Positions 11,237 through 21,500 of a stretch of 64,000 nt of DNA are shown here, one piece after another. Source of the DNA: Saccharum officinarum (lineage: Eukaryota; Streptophyta; Magnoliopsida; Poales; Poaceae); assembly GCA_020631735.1 (NCBI GenBank), contig CM036167.1, forward strand, positions 1,616,988-1,680,987. The letters run 5' to 3'. A model generated the notes under the pieces. That model ran no database searches and was not told the DNA's origin. It saw nothing but the letters and a program-made list of their open reading frames with translations. The position numbers were made by a program, and so were the translations under genes. Numbering within the stretch: position 1 is the first letter of the stretch; the number at the start of each line of letters is the position of its first letter.

Positions 11237-12071
11237 GACTCTGGAAGTAATGGTTGGCCACCCCTTACATTCAAAGGATGAATCACAGGGTACCATCATT
11301 GATGCTTCTTGCTTCAAGCTTGGCATGTCAAACTCTATTGGTTCTCCAACAATAATATCTATCTTCTTACTGCAGAATGGCACTGGTGATCATCGTCCAA
11401 AGAACTATTTTTCTGGCATGACCTGGAAGTAAATGGCAGCATGCTAAGAATATATTCATATTTTAGAAAGAATGTTCTCACTAACAGGATGTCATATCAG
11501 TTCCATGTACCTTTTCAAAACCAGAGTGAACAATTGGCAAAACTATTGGAGTTCTAGGTGCTCGGACAATAAAATTAGCAGTTCCCCACTTCAATCTTCT
11601 AATTGGCTGATCGTCTTGGGCTATTTTTTTTCCTTGAGGGAATGTATGCAGCTGTTTGAATATGTCATGATAAAATAATTTGGATACGGCATATATTGAT
11701 GACAGAAAGATCGTATGTAAATGTATCAGGTGGAAACCGGATCACCTGTGCAAACTTGGATACTTTGAACCAAGACCACAGGATGTTGATCCAAGGGGCG
11801 CAGGAGGATTGGGTAATTTTGCGCTTAACCGCCCGCTTCTAATCACACTTTTGCAAATCTCCCCTCCCACTCTCCCGTGTGCCCCCTTGGATCAACATCG
11901 TGTGGCTCAAATTAAAAGTTTTCAAGTTTGTACAAGTGGTCCGGTTTCCACCTGATACGTTGCCTTGTAAAAAAATAACCCATACACATCCTCCATTGCC
12001 AAGCACGTCAAGGGCTTCATTCATGTGTTCTTGATAGATCCCAGGCCCTATTGTGATTGGTATGCATTTCC
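11237..12071 (-). pseudogene. Tafazzin-like acyltransferase fragment
   Basis: Middle to C-terminal exons of a tafazzin-type lysophospholipid acyltransferase, the family that remodels cardiolipin in mitochondria. Exon 12071-11980 reads KCIPITIGPGIYQEHMNEAL; exon 11651-11511 reads LHTFPQGK then PIRRLKWGTANFIVRAP and PIVLPIVHSGFEK; exon 11422 to about 11240 reads VMPEK, then stop, FFGR, stop, then KKIDIIVGEPIEFDMPSLKQ. Splice sites are canonical and the phases agree. Two stops in the last exon (TAG after MPEK, TGA after FFGR), absence of the N-terminal catalytic NHxxxxD exon, and divergence after CKGWPTITS show a dead copy. A MITE lies in the intron between the first two exons. Confidence 0.75.
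11724..11957. mobile_element. MITE with ~75-base inverted repeats
   Basis: The left arm starting tatcaggtggaaaccgg is the near-complement of the right arm ending ccggtttccacctgata. The arms stay paired through gatgttgatccaagggg, leaving an unpaired centre of roughly 75-85 bases. It lies in an intron of the tafazzin pseudogene. A TA target site, Stowaway style, is possible because TA begins and ends the palindrome. Confidence 0.75.
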
Positions 12072-14298
12072 CTGTGTGCACAATTATTTGTAACCTTAAA
12101 AGAGAAAGATAAGAATAACCGAAGAATATGAAGGCCAAAGAATAAGCACTAGACATTTAAATACCAATTGAACAAAAGATAATGAGGCACTAGGTTTAAT
12201 AGCATTTGTTTCTTGTACTAGGACCACAGAACATAGCTTAGAAAGCATTAGCTAACTTATCTAACACAGATACTGCAAATGAGGTACTGAAGATATTATG
12301 GCAAATGCATAATACAAACTATACAAACTCTGGCAAACTTGAAAAAAGCATGTATAACTATTTTTGACCCGTCTCTATCTGACTCTGTTCTTAAGTCATA
12401 TTTTCCTGTCTTTGGGTTCCAAATTTGGTGACACCTCAAGGTTCTAAATCTACTGTAAGGTTGCTGGTCTTCATCGTGCAACAGTTCTTAATGTACATTC
12501 ACGTTGAACTGACAAGAAGCAAAGTTTCATATGTAAAACACAGGCTAGGGTCTTCAGATGATACAAACGCTTAGGTGGACTCTATATTTGGTTCTTTATT
12601 ACCATTGGATCCTACATTTCGAAATTATTCCCCACCAAGAAAACAAGCAATCCGCAAGCAAACTTAACACAAGAAATGTGCAATGCAGTTTCTCAATTAT
12701 TTGGTGCTTACATCAACAAAATGGATGGTCACAGCACCAAAGCGTGATGCATACCTGGTTTCAATGCCCTCTCGTCGCTCTCAACCGCCGTGGATGGCCC
12801 CTGGCACACAGTGCTACCGCGGTGAACTCTCCAGGCCATCTGCTGTGTCCACCTCCTCAACGACATCGGGGGATGCAATGGCAGCTTGACATTTCGGTGG
12901 TCGTGTTGCCTCATCGGCGGGGCTAGCGGCAGAGCGACGAAGCTAGCGGGGGCTATGCTCCAGCTACGGCATGATTTACATGGAGCAGGCTTAGCGCTAC
13001 CGCCATGCCTGCCAGCCCTGGCTTCGTCGATTCCTGGCTTCGTCGCTGAGCGGCACCATCCATGGCACAACCGTTGCGCTGGCTATCCTCGCACACTTAG
13101 AAATATGGGCAGCAGTTGGTGACGAACTTCCATTAGTGTATACACCGCGCCGCCACCCTTGGCCCGCTCGGTGGTGACCCCGCAATTGTCGCCGCCGCCG
13201 CCGAACCTAGCCCAGTCGAGGACGTGGATCTCCTCACCCTGAATCTCACGTGTCGCCTAGTTGAGGACATGGATCGACGCACGGACCTCCTCATGAGGGC
13301 ACGGCAAATCGGACGGCACCGCCGAACCTCGTCGACTGCCAGCACAACGAAATGGGATCTGGGGAGCAGTCGCCGCTGCTCGGGATGTCGTCTCCTTCGA
13401 CGATGGCGCCGCCGAACTTCCTTGCTGGCTCACGAAATGTGATCAAGGGAGGAGAGGGAAGGAGGCGTCGCCCCTGGCTCGGTCCGACAGCAGCCGCTGA
13501 TTGGGACGCCTTCTACTTCGACGAAGTAACGGAGGGGCACGGAATTGAGAGCTAATGGGCTGGACAAGTTCAACGTAACCGTGACTCAGGCCACAAATCA
13601 AGAAGAAGATAATCAATTAGTTTAATGGACTGCTTTAAGATTCGTGCTACTTTTAAAAGGAGTACAAGAGCAGATGCTTTTTTTCACAACACATAATTTA
13701 AAATAAATTTGTATAGCTCATTGTTCATCTTTTTCGCAGCTCACTATAACTTCTCCATGTCTCATAGCTAAACCGAACGAACCCCTGATGTTCCACAGCC
13801 CTAGCCCGTGTCGATACGGCAGCGTATGCAATTTGCCTTCTGAAATCTGAATTAAAACAAAGGGCACCGCCGAAATTTGAATGCTCCAGCGGCGGCGGCG
13901 ATCGCCACCAACACCGTACGTTACGGTACGGCCGGGACCGTGCCAGATTTCGCTATTCATTCGTAGGATGCCTCCATTTCGCAAGCATAATCCAGACGCT
14001 CAGATGGGAACACAAACCTTGTAGTGCCATGGAAATTAAAGCTACAGAATTCATCTCTAAGCTCCAGCGGTAACAGGAACAGCAAAAACTTCTCAACACG
14101 GCCCGTTTGTAAAGGCGAATTCTCTACGAGAGACTCTAAACCAACTTTGCTCTAGTTTGGGGCGTTGGGAGTTGGGACTTGGGAGTGGTCTCTGAACTCT
14201 GCTTCACACCAACAACCAGGGAGGCACAGGGAAGTGCAGTGAGCAATCAAGGTAGTTCTCATGGCGTGTCACTGTTCGGCGCCGTGCCGCGCAGGGCC
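12072..14298. other. Intergenic with a GC-rich island
   Basis: From 12072 to about 12730 the DNA is AT-rich with no gene. From 12730 to 13560 it is GC-rich with several overlapping short open frames on both strands, the best being 13352-13555 plus (67 codons). None carries a domain I know, and frames change often, as in captured gene debris. From 13560 to 14298 there is nothing recognisable; the last part likely contains the 3' untranslated region of the minus-strand gene that follows. Confidence 0.4.
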
Positions 14299-15420
14299 TC
14301 ATCCGGAGATGCCAACTGCTCGCGTCATGGGGAACCGGTGCCCGTCCAGGCTTGCGCGGTCGAACGGGACGTCGACGTGGGAGCAACCAGACCACCCCTT
14401 GCTCACGAGCTTCCCACTCCCGCGCGGGCTGGGCGCCGGGAGAGGCTGGTCGCCGCCACCGCCACCGCCGCCGCTCCTGCCGCCTTTCTTCACGAAGCTC
14501 AGCAGCTTCTTGAGCCCCTTGGACAGGTTGTCCCTGTGCGAGTCGGCCGCTGCTGCGGCCGAGAACATCGCCGTTGGCCTCTCCGGGCTGCCCCACCGCT
14601 TCCTCGCCCGCGCCTGCGGCGAGGCAAGCGCCGCCGTCTCGAACGGCAGCTCCGACACGGAACGGACGTGGCGCGGCGCTTGGGTATGTTCCTGCTGCTG
14701 CTGCTGGGACAGCGGCCTCGGGGTGATGGCGGCCACGTCGATGGTGGGCAGGTCGTGCACCCGCGTCGTCCGCAGCCTGGCCGGCGCCGCCGCGCCGCCC
14801 GTGCCCGTGCCGCGTTTCAGGAACGGCCTCGGCGTTGCGCACTCGCCGAACTCGGCGAGCACGCCGAGGCTGTTCCGCCTCTGGTGGTGCGACGACGACC
14901 TCGCCGGGCTCCCCGTCGCGCCGCCGCCGCCACCGCCGCTCACCGTCCTGCTCCTCGGCAGCGCCGCGCCGTCCCTCCTCGGGGTGCTCGGGATGGACGA
15001 CACGGCCGGCGTCCTCTTCGCCCGGGCGATGACCAGCCGCGGCGTGGCGCCCGCCTCCTGCGTGTCGCGAGCCGCGCACCGGAGCGCGCTACGCGGGCTC
15101 ATCGGCGTGGTGCGCCCCGCCCCCGCGGCTCGCACGCCCCGAGGTTGTTGAGCCTTACTATTCGCCGGTGGCTGCTGCTCGGCCGACGCGGCCACGCGCC
15201 TGGCGTCGCGCCGGCGCATGTACGCGTCGTACTGCCTGCCGCGGCAGGTGCTGCCCCCCGGCGTCTCGGCCCCGTCCGCGAAAGCAAAACCCGCGACGCC
15301 CGCGTCGTCCCCGCGCAGGAGCTTGTATGCCGCGAGCTGCAGCTCCAGCTCGTGCAGCTTCGCCCACAGCGCGTCGTGGTGGGTCGCCATCATCACCACC
15401 GCGTGAACGAGAGCTAGCAA
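14299..15420 (-). CDS. Unknown plant protein, basic and low complexity
   Basis: An intact single-exon frame of 373 codons. Translation could also start at Met10 or Met11, giving MATHHDALWAKLHELELQL. Near the N-terminus a short amphipathic stretch HDALWAKLHELELQLAAYKL could form a coiled coil. The middle is rich in Arg, Ser, Ala and Pro, with a Gln run near QQQQQ. The motif SKGLKKLLSFVKKG at about residues 300-313 recalls the KLKKFLRFGKK-type basic motif of several plant nuclear or cytoskeletal proteins, but that is a weak resemblance. No signal peptide or membrane segment is visible. High GC, biased to third positions, fits grass single-exon genes. Larger overlapping frames on the other strand (14179-15417, 14261-15151) are GC shadows. 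The function is unknown. Confidence 0.7.
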   Translation of the reverse strand: MLALVHAVVMMATHHDALWAKLHELELQLAAYKLLRGDDAGVAGFAFADGAETPGGSTCRGRQYDAYMRRRDARRVAASAEQQPPANSKAQQPRGVRAAGAGRTTPMSPRSALRCAARDTQEAGATPRLVIARAKRTPAVSSIPSTPRRDGAALPRSRTVSGGGGGGATGSPARSSSHHQRRNSLGVLAEFGECATPRPFLKRGTGTGGAAAPARLRTTRVHDLPTIDVAAITPRPLSQQQQQEHTQAPRHVRSVSELPFETAALASPQARARKRWGSPERPTAMFSAAAAADSHRDNLSKGLKKLLSFVKKGGRSGGGGGGGDQPLPAPSPRGSGKLVSKGWSGCSHVDVPFDRASLDGHRFPMTRAVGISG

Positions 15421-15468
15421 CTCCAGCCCGTGCCTGCCAACAACCGGCTGCCGCCGCGACCGCGAGCG

Positions 15469-15480
15469 AGGCCTATATAT
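15469..15480 (-). promoter_or_regulatory. TATA box for the 14299-15420 gene
   Basis: The plus strand has cctatatatacg, read on the minus strand as CGTATATATAGG. It lies about 50-60 bases before the ATG at 15420, so the leader would be very short (about 20-30 bases), or the real start is Met10/Met11. It supports the minus-strand reading of this locus. Confidence 0.6.
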
Positions 15481-15872
15481 ACGTGCCTGCCGCGCGGCGC
15501 GCGATCAATTGGGCGCCGTCGAGTCGTGACCGTGTCGGGGGCAGCGGTCGCGCGGGGCAGGCTCAGTTACTCCAGGTTTGCCGCGCAGCACGCGAGCTGA
15601 GCCGTTTTGATTTGATTTGGTCGCGGCAGATGGGAATGCGGGATTAGGCTGGTAAGCTTGACCTGAACACTTGGCTTGGTGGGGCAGGCAAGTTGATTGC
15701 AACAACGGCGGCGTACATGGCAAGGCAGCGACGACCTGGCCAAGTTCCGGCATCTCCAGAAAACTACGGGTTTGGTCAGGGAAGTCATGCTGGGTAAGAT
15801 CCTATCGCAGGCCGTGTCGTCGTTGATCGATCGTCGGACTCGTTAAAATAAAATGACTTGCCGCTGGACATG

Positions 15873-16002
15873 GGAGCCGTTCGGCTGGAATTATAAGTCG
15901 GCTGAAAAACACTGTTGGCTGATTTTTTTGAGAGAAAAATACTGTTTCGGTTGAAAAAACAAGCTGAATAAGACGGATTGTAAGCCAGATGAACAGGGCC
16001 AT
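15873..16002. mobile_element. Short MITE-like element
   Basis: The stretch from gagccgttcggctggaatta to taagccagatgaacagggcc has complementary ends with internal gctgaaaaacactg and ggttgaaaaaacaagctg blocks. It resembles a very common short grass MITE; a related copy lies near 33763-33876. Target duplication not resolved. Confidence 0.5.
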
Positions 16003-16459
16003 GGTCAGGATCACAATGACAAGACGACCGTCTTGAACCGTGCTTGTAGTTACAGAATACGGATCCAAATTTTGTTCTTTCTTGTCCGTCGAGCAGCATC
16101 GTGCCATCCTAGGCAGCAGCGCCATAGGGAAGCCCGGTGCTATTGACGTGCACTTCGGTAGATGCAGCACCACTGGTGATGCCGACTGTTGCGGTCGTCC
16201 GGTCGAGATTCTAGAGTATGCATGTCGCATGTGAAACGGTCTTGGTCTTGCAGTGTGGATGGCTCACAGAACCTCTGCTCATGCTCATGCGAAGCCCGGT
16301 CGTCAGAATGGACTGAAGACAATTCATTCAGGTTCTGCACGGTGCTACAAAGCAAAAGCATCATCTGTTGTCAAAAAAAAAAAGCAAAAGCATCATCTCT
16401 GATGGACTTTGTCTTCCAGGCTCCAGCCGTCGCAGTTCGCAGCAAGGATTCCACAAACG

Positions 16460-18020
16460 GAGTGGCTAGCGCCCGGACGTCTGAACGAATGCGTGCGTCC
16501 GGACGCCCGCGCAACCCGCCCCCGCTCGTCTTCACCCCGCGCCCTCAAGTGCACTCCGGCCCGTCTCTGTGCCCGCCGATCCTTCCACTGACCTCCCCTC
16601 TCTCTCCGACTCTCCGCATGGGTGACACGTGGGCGCCCCAACCCGCATCACCCCCGTCCGCCGGCCCCAGCGCTCCGCGCGTCCCGTCCGTCGGCCCCCG
16701 GCTCGCCCCGGCCGAACAACATAAAACACTTGCAACATGAACGTGCAACATACGTCTAAAAACAGATAAAACATTTGGAACATGCACTTGCAACCAAGGT
16801 ACTAAATAGCGTATTGCGGGTTGGTAGCGGATTGGCGTCGATGTAGCGGATTGCGGATAGCGGGCGATATTGCGGACGATAAGTTCCAATAGCGGCACCC
16901 TAATAGTCCCATATAATTTTAAGCACATATATCATGAATAATGAGTATAAATAATTTTAAGTGCATATATTATGAATAATTTTAAGTTTCACAGCCAATG
17001 CGTGAGTTTTGAATTTGGGGTGTGAGTCATAGTGGGCTGGACTAATTAGGGATATTTGCTTCCATGCTATTGCGGCCTGCTACGCGCAATTGCGGCCGCA
17101 ATATCGGCCCGCTATTCAAAATTGCGGCCGCAAAGTTCCAGGATGCAAAGTTCAGAATGCTACCTCATAGCGGTAGCGGCAATGGACCGCTACCGCTATT
17201 GCGGGTGCAATTGCGGCCGCTACCGCCGCTATTTATTACCTTGCTTGCAACATATGTGTGAAACACCCAAATAAAACACTTGCAACATGAAAACCATTTG
17301 CTGCAACATAAGATTGAAACAGCTGAAACATTAGGAACATACTGTTACAACATATGGTGACACATATGCAACACCAGATCAAAAATGATTGCAACATACG
17401 TCTAGAAACAGATGAAATATTTTGAACAAATGCTTGCAACATACCTCTGAAACACTTGCAACATCCCTGATCTACTTTTGCAATATCAAGGTGAAACAAT
17501 TCCAACATTAATCTAAAACATCTGAAATACTTGAAACATACATATGCAACATAAGATAGGGAAAGGTGGGGCCAGTCAATTCTAGCCATCAGGGTGGGAA
17601 CCGCCGGCGAGCCGCGGCGCGAGCCCCACCAACACCTGCCGCACTCGTGGGTGCCCTTGGCTCGGTTAGGGAAGACCTGAGGCGCCATGACACGTGCACC
17701 CCAACGGCCATGCGCAGGGTCAGCGGCGCGCGCAATGGCGATAGGGGACAGATGGACGGCGAGGGAGCCAGTGGTGCATGTGACTGAGACGGGCACACGG
17801 CAGCGATGCAGCACAGGGCGGTTGGGGAAAGGGCACAACGCGGCAGTCGACAAGCGCAAGGTGGGGAAGGGGCGCAGATAGAGCAGCCAGGCTGCAACAG
17901 ATGCTAGGCGGATAAACATGTGAACGAGTAGGGATTTGTTTTTATTTTCTTTTTCTAAGAAAGATATGACCTACTCCTGCGAAGCTACATCCAGACGAGT
18001 CACAGGCCGGACGTCCGTGG
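16460..18020. mobile_element. GC-rich DNA element with aacat-rich track
   Basis: The left end gcgcccggacgtctgaacg (about 16469) and right part ggccggacgtccgtgg (about 18004) are similar inverted ends. Between them are GC-rich blocks (16490-16720 and 17560-17900) and a long degenerate track of units such as gaaacacttgcaacat (16720-17560). A related arrangement with similar end sequence and the same track occurs at 58960-60075. I infer one non-autonomous DNA transposon family that carries captured GC-rich sequence. No transposase is visible. Confidence 0.45.
16795..17243. mobile_element. hAT-type MITE, 8-base target duplication
   Basis: Ends caaggtactaaatagcg and cgctatttattaccttg form 17-base inverted repeats with one mismatch. 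It is flanked by the 8-base direct repeat cttgcaac at 16787-16794 and 17244-17251, as expected for hAT elements. The inside is rich in attgcggccgc and gcggtagcgg. It is nested in the aacat-rich track of the larger element. Confidence 0.85.
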
Positions 18021-18539
18021 CAAATCATTATCGTTCCACAAAATCTATTCTTCCCTCCCGGCATGCTTAAAGAGAGGGATGCCATGAGCGGGTGAGGCCA
18101 TGACGCAGCTTTGCGTACAGGAGTTTGGTGCCCTCGTGCCGATGCAGAAATAACATTCCATATGACCATATTGGCACGAGGTCCTCTTCACCAACTCTCC
18201 TATCATTATCCACTATCCTCAGCCTCCACCAACCGAACAAATGCCCTCGTTCACGCCTGTTAGACTACGAACCCCCATGTATCCTTGCAAGAGTGAAAAT
18301 GTTAGTAATATTGATGCCGTTGGCCAGTCTTGGTGTAAAACGCTGACCGCCATGAAAAACAGCCGAATCCGACACGGTCAGCTCACCAACCAGCCAAACA
18401 GCATAGCACAGTCCTGTCTCTAGTCTACGCTACTCAGCTTATTTTCCTTATACTTCGCACCAAAATACAGTTAAGACCTTCCAGCAATTCCAAACAAGAG
18501 AAAATGAAAGATAAGGTTCGGCCTCAACATCAAAACTTC
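18021..18539. other. Intergenic, 3' side of CPN20
   Basis: No gene recognised. The part nearest 18540 is probably the CPN20 3' untranslated region (minus-strand transcription), which cannot be delimited by eye. Confidence 0.35.
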
Positions 18540-21500
18540 CTACATTTCATAAATGGCGCTGTATGCTTGGGAATCAGAGGTAAGAACAGCCATCACGTCA
18601 GACGCCCTGAGCACAATGTACTCACCGTCCTCGCCCTTGAACTCACTCCCCGCATACTTGCTATACATCACGTTGCTTCCAGGAGTGATCCGCAGGGGAT
18701 TCCTGCTGCCATCCTCACCCAATGGCCCTGGGCCAACGGCTACCACCTGTGTTCACGGTGTATTAGACTCAAGAAAACGAGCTCAATGTCAGGACTGAAC
18801 GAATAAAATGGAGAATGTATACATAGTATGTAGGGAGTACAGACGACGGATGAAGTATAATTCTGTATGATTGTTTGTTCTTTTTTAGTGAGGTGGTCAC
18901 TCTATTGTACGAGTAACTCTTAGGCAGCTGCACTTTCCCACTAAAGGCTGCACGTTGAACTCTCTGTGTCTTGTGTCTTTCCCTATAAACAGACAACCAA
19001 TGGTATTTAGGGCATGTTTGGATACACATGGCTAGTTACTAGTTGGGCTAAAAATTAGCCCAAATTAGCTATGGTTGGCTAAATAGTTGGCTAACAACTA
19101 GTTAAAGACTTTTGGCTAAAAAATTAGCCCACCAATTAGCCCTCTTGTTTGGATACACCAAAGCTAATTTGAGCTAAAATTAGCTGGCTAACAATTAGCC
19201 CATGGTATCCAAACATGCCCTTAGTAACCATCTCCAAACCCCTGTAGTGAACCACACAAGCAGGAGACAGCTAAAGGGCATCAATTTACTGGCCAAAACC
19301 TGCAGCTTTTTCAAAACAATTCCCTTTCCTTGCAGCATGTAAGCAATAATAAAACTGTTGAAACTTAAAAGTCAAGCATACTTCATACTCAGCTGTTACT
19401 AGTCCACTAGAAGTCTAGAACATGTTAAATGCACTACTGATGCCCACCACCAAATTCAAAGGCCCAAAACAAAATAAGTCTTTGAAAGGATTCAGCTGTT
19501 GAACAGCTAATGTGTTCATAACTTGAAAACATAAGCAATCATAATCAACAGATAATCGAATAAATAACTTCAGATGCTGCATGTACTAAACCTAAAATAC
19601 TCACTGTTCCAACAGAAGGCTTCTCCTTAGTCGCCTGCGTCAATAGCAAACCACCAGCAGTTTGTTCTTCAGCTTCAGCAACCTGGTACCGAAGGAGAAT
19701 AAAAAGATTCAGTAAAAAATGGTATTGTAAATGTGGATGTCACAGTTCACACTCCAACAGCACAGAGCATAGCTGCTGCTTAGCATGCACTAAAACACAG
19801 ATTTCCTCTTCGCCAGATGGAATGTACCGAGTTATTGTCCAATTTGACTATTTGAACAATAAACTAGTATAGAACATAATATACATTTGAAACTTTAAAG
19901 GAGAAAATGTCACTGCAGAGGCCAGTATAGTAGTATGTTACTATTCCATTATCCCAAAACAAGGAATAACGTGTCACAGAACCACTATCACAGTGCATGC
20001 GTATGAGATGGAGGTACTCGACATGGTGCAAATGCAAGACAAGTGCCAAACAAGATTTGACTCAAAATGGGTCAGTGGTGGATTGAGTCAAGTAGAAGAG
20101 TTCCCATCGCTATGGAATGCACAAAATGGAGCTTTGTGGACAAGCTTTGCTTCTAGTATCCAGACTTGACAGAAGACATGAAGACATATCGCGAATAAAC
20201 AGAGCATCTGCCAAAGACATCATAAAACTTTTGTGACTTCTGTCCAATGTGTGGCTTTCCTGTTCTGTTGTTAGTGGATGAATATGTCGTATTATATGGT
20301 TTATTCTGCTGCAAAAACACAATTTTCTAAACTTGATATAAGTTGTCACTAGAGATGAAACCTTTCATATATGGCATATGCAACTTGCGAATGGAGTTGC
20401 CAGACAAATTGTGGCATGGAAAAAGGTTCGCTTAAAGTAACGTGAGCAGAACAGGAGTACAGTAGCCAATTAATCTGGATAGTGTCACAACAGTAATATT
20501 CTTGACAAGCATACCTTAATCAGAATGCGATCATTCAGTGGTTTCATATCCTTCACATCATCACTGTCGAGAATACCAATTATGTCATCTTCTTTCAAAA
20601 TGAGATGGTCGGCGTCATTGAATTTCAATTCTGTGCCTGCGTATTTTGAGTAGACAACTTGTGCACCTACCTGTACAAGATTATAAATCGATGTTAAATT
20701 ACTTAATTAGTTATATAGCACAGTACCAGTGTGTTCAAGGGGAAAAAAACATGTTACTGGTGACAAGGCCATGAGGCAAATTGTCTTCCAGAACTAGAAG
20801 TTCAAACCTAGAAGAAGATTGGATACAGCAAAAATCTCATTCTTACCTTTTTATCATGGATGGCAGTGCAGCAGTAATAGCACTTTTAGTTCATTGATTA
20901 TTTTTTCATTTCTGCTATTTGTAAATGTTTAAATACACAAGTATAGAATTACAGACATGTCTGCTTACACAAAGTAAACTTAGCTGTGCAGAAGTAGATA
21001 CCGGAACACTGATCTCAATGCTGCTACTTCCAAAACTTCTTCCCTCGCCAACTGCAACAACTTCCCCTCCTTGTGGTCTTGTCTGAACTGATACTGGAAG
21101 TAAAATCCCTCCATCAGATTTAGCCTCAGAGGTTTTGATCTTCACAAGTACTCTGTCTCCCAATGGTTTTATGGAAGTATACTGCAAATTGCATGCATGT
21201 ATATGAACACAACTGTTTTACATAAAAGGACAAGAATCGCACACATTGCTAACTGAGCAATAGAGGTTTGCCCAGGGGCGGAGCTAGGATTTAGATATAG
21301 GGGGGGCGGATCATCGAGTGTCCAGAAACAATATATGGTATCACTGTCAAATCTTGATGTTGGCTTAAAAAAATAAAAAGTTACCAAATATCCACTCTAA
21401 CTGGTAAGTTTTCACAGTCGAGTGGTATTTTTCTCGAGAGAGTAGAGTAAATTGGACGATGCTTAAATTCAGAAAATAAATGATTTCAGATAAGAAAGCG

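Noticed and set aside
14179..15417. A 412-codon plus-strand open frame, longer than the gene I called
   Set aside because: Arg/Ala/Pro-rich shadow of the GC-rich minus-strand gene; the minus strand has the TATA box and the more natural protein composition.
20110..20349. Open frames within CPN20 introns
   Set aside because: They lie between well-defined CPN20 exons and show no domain.
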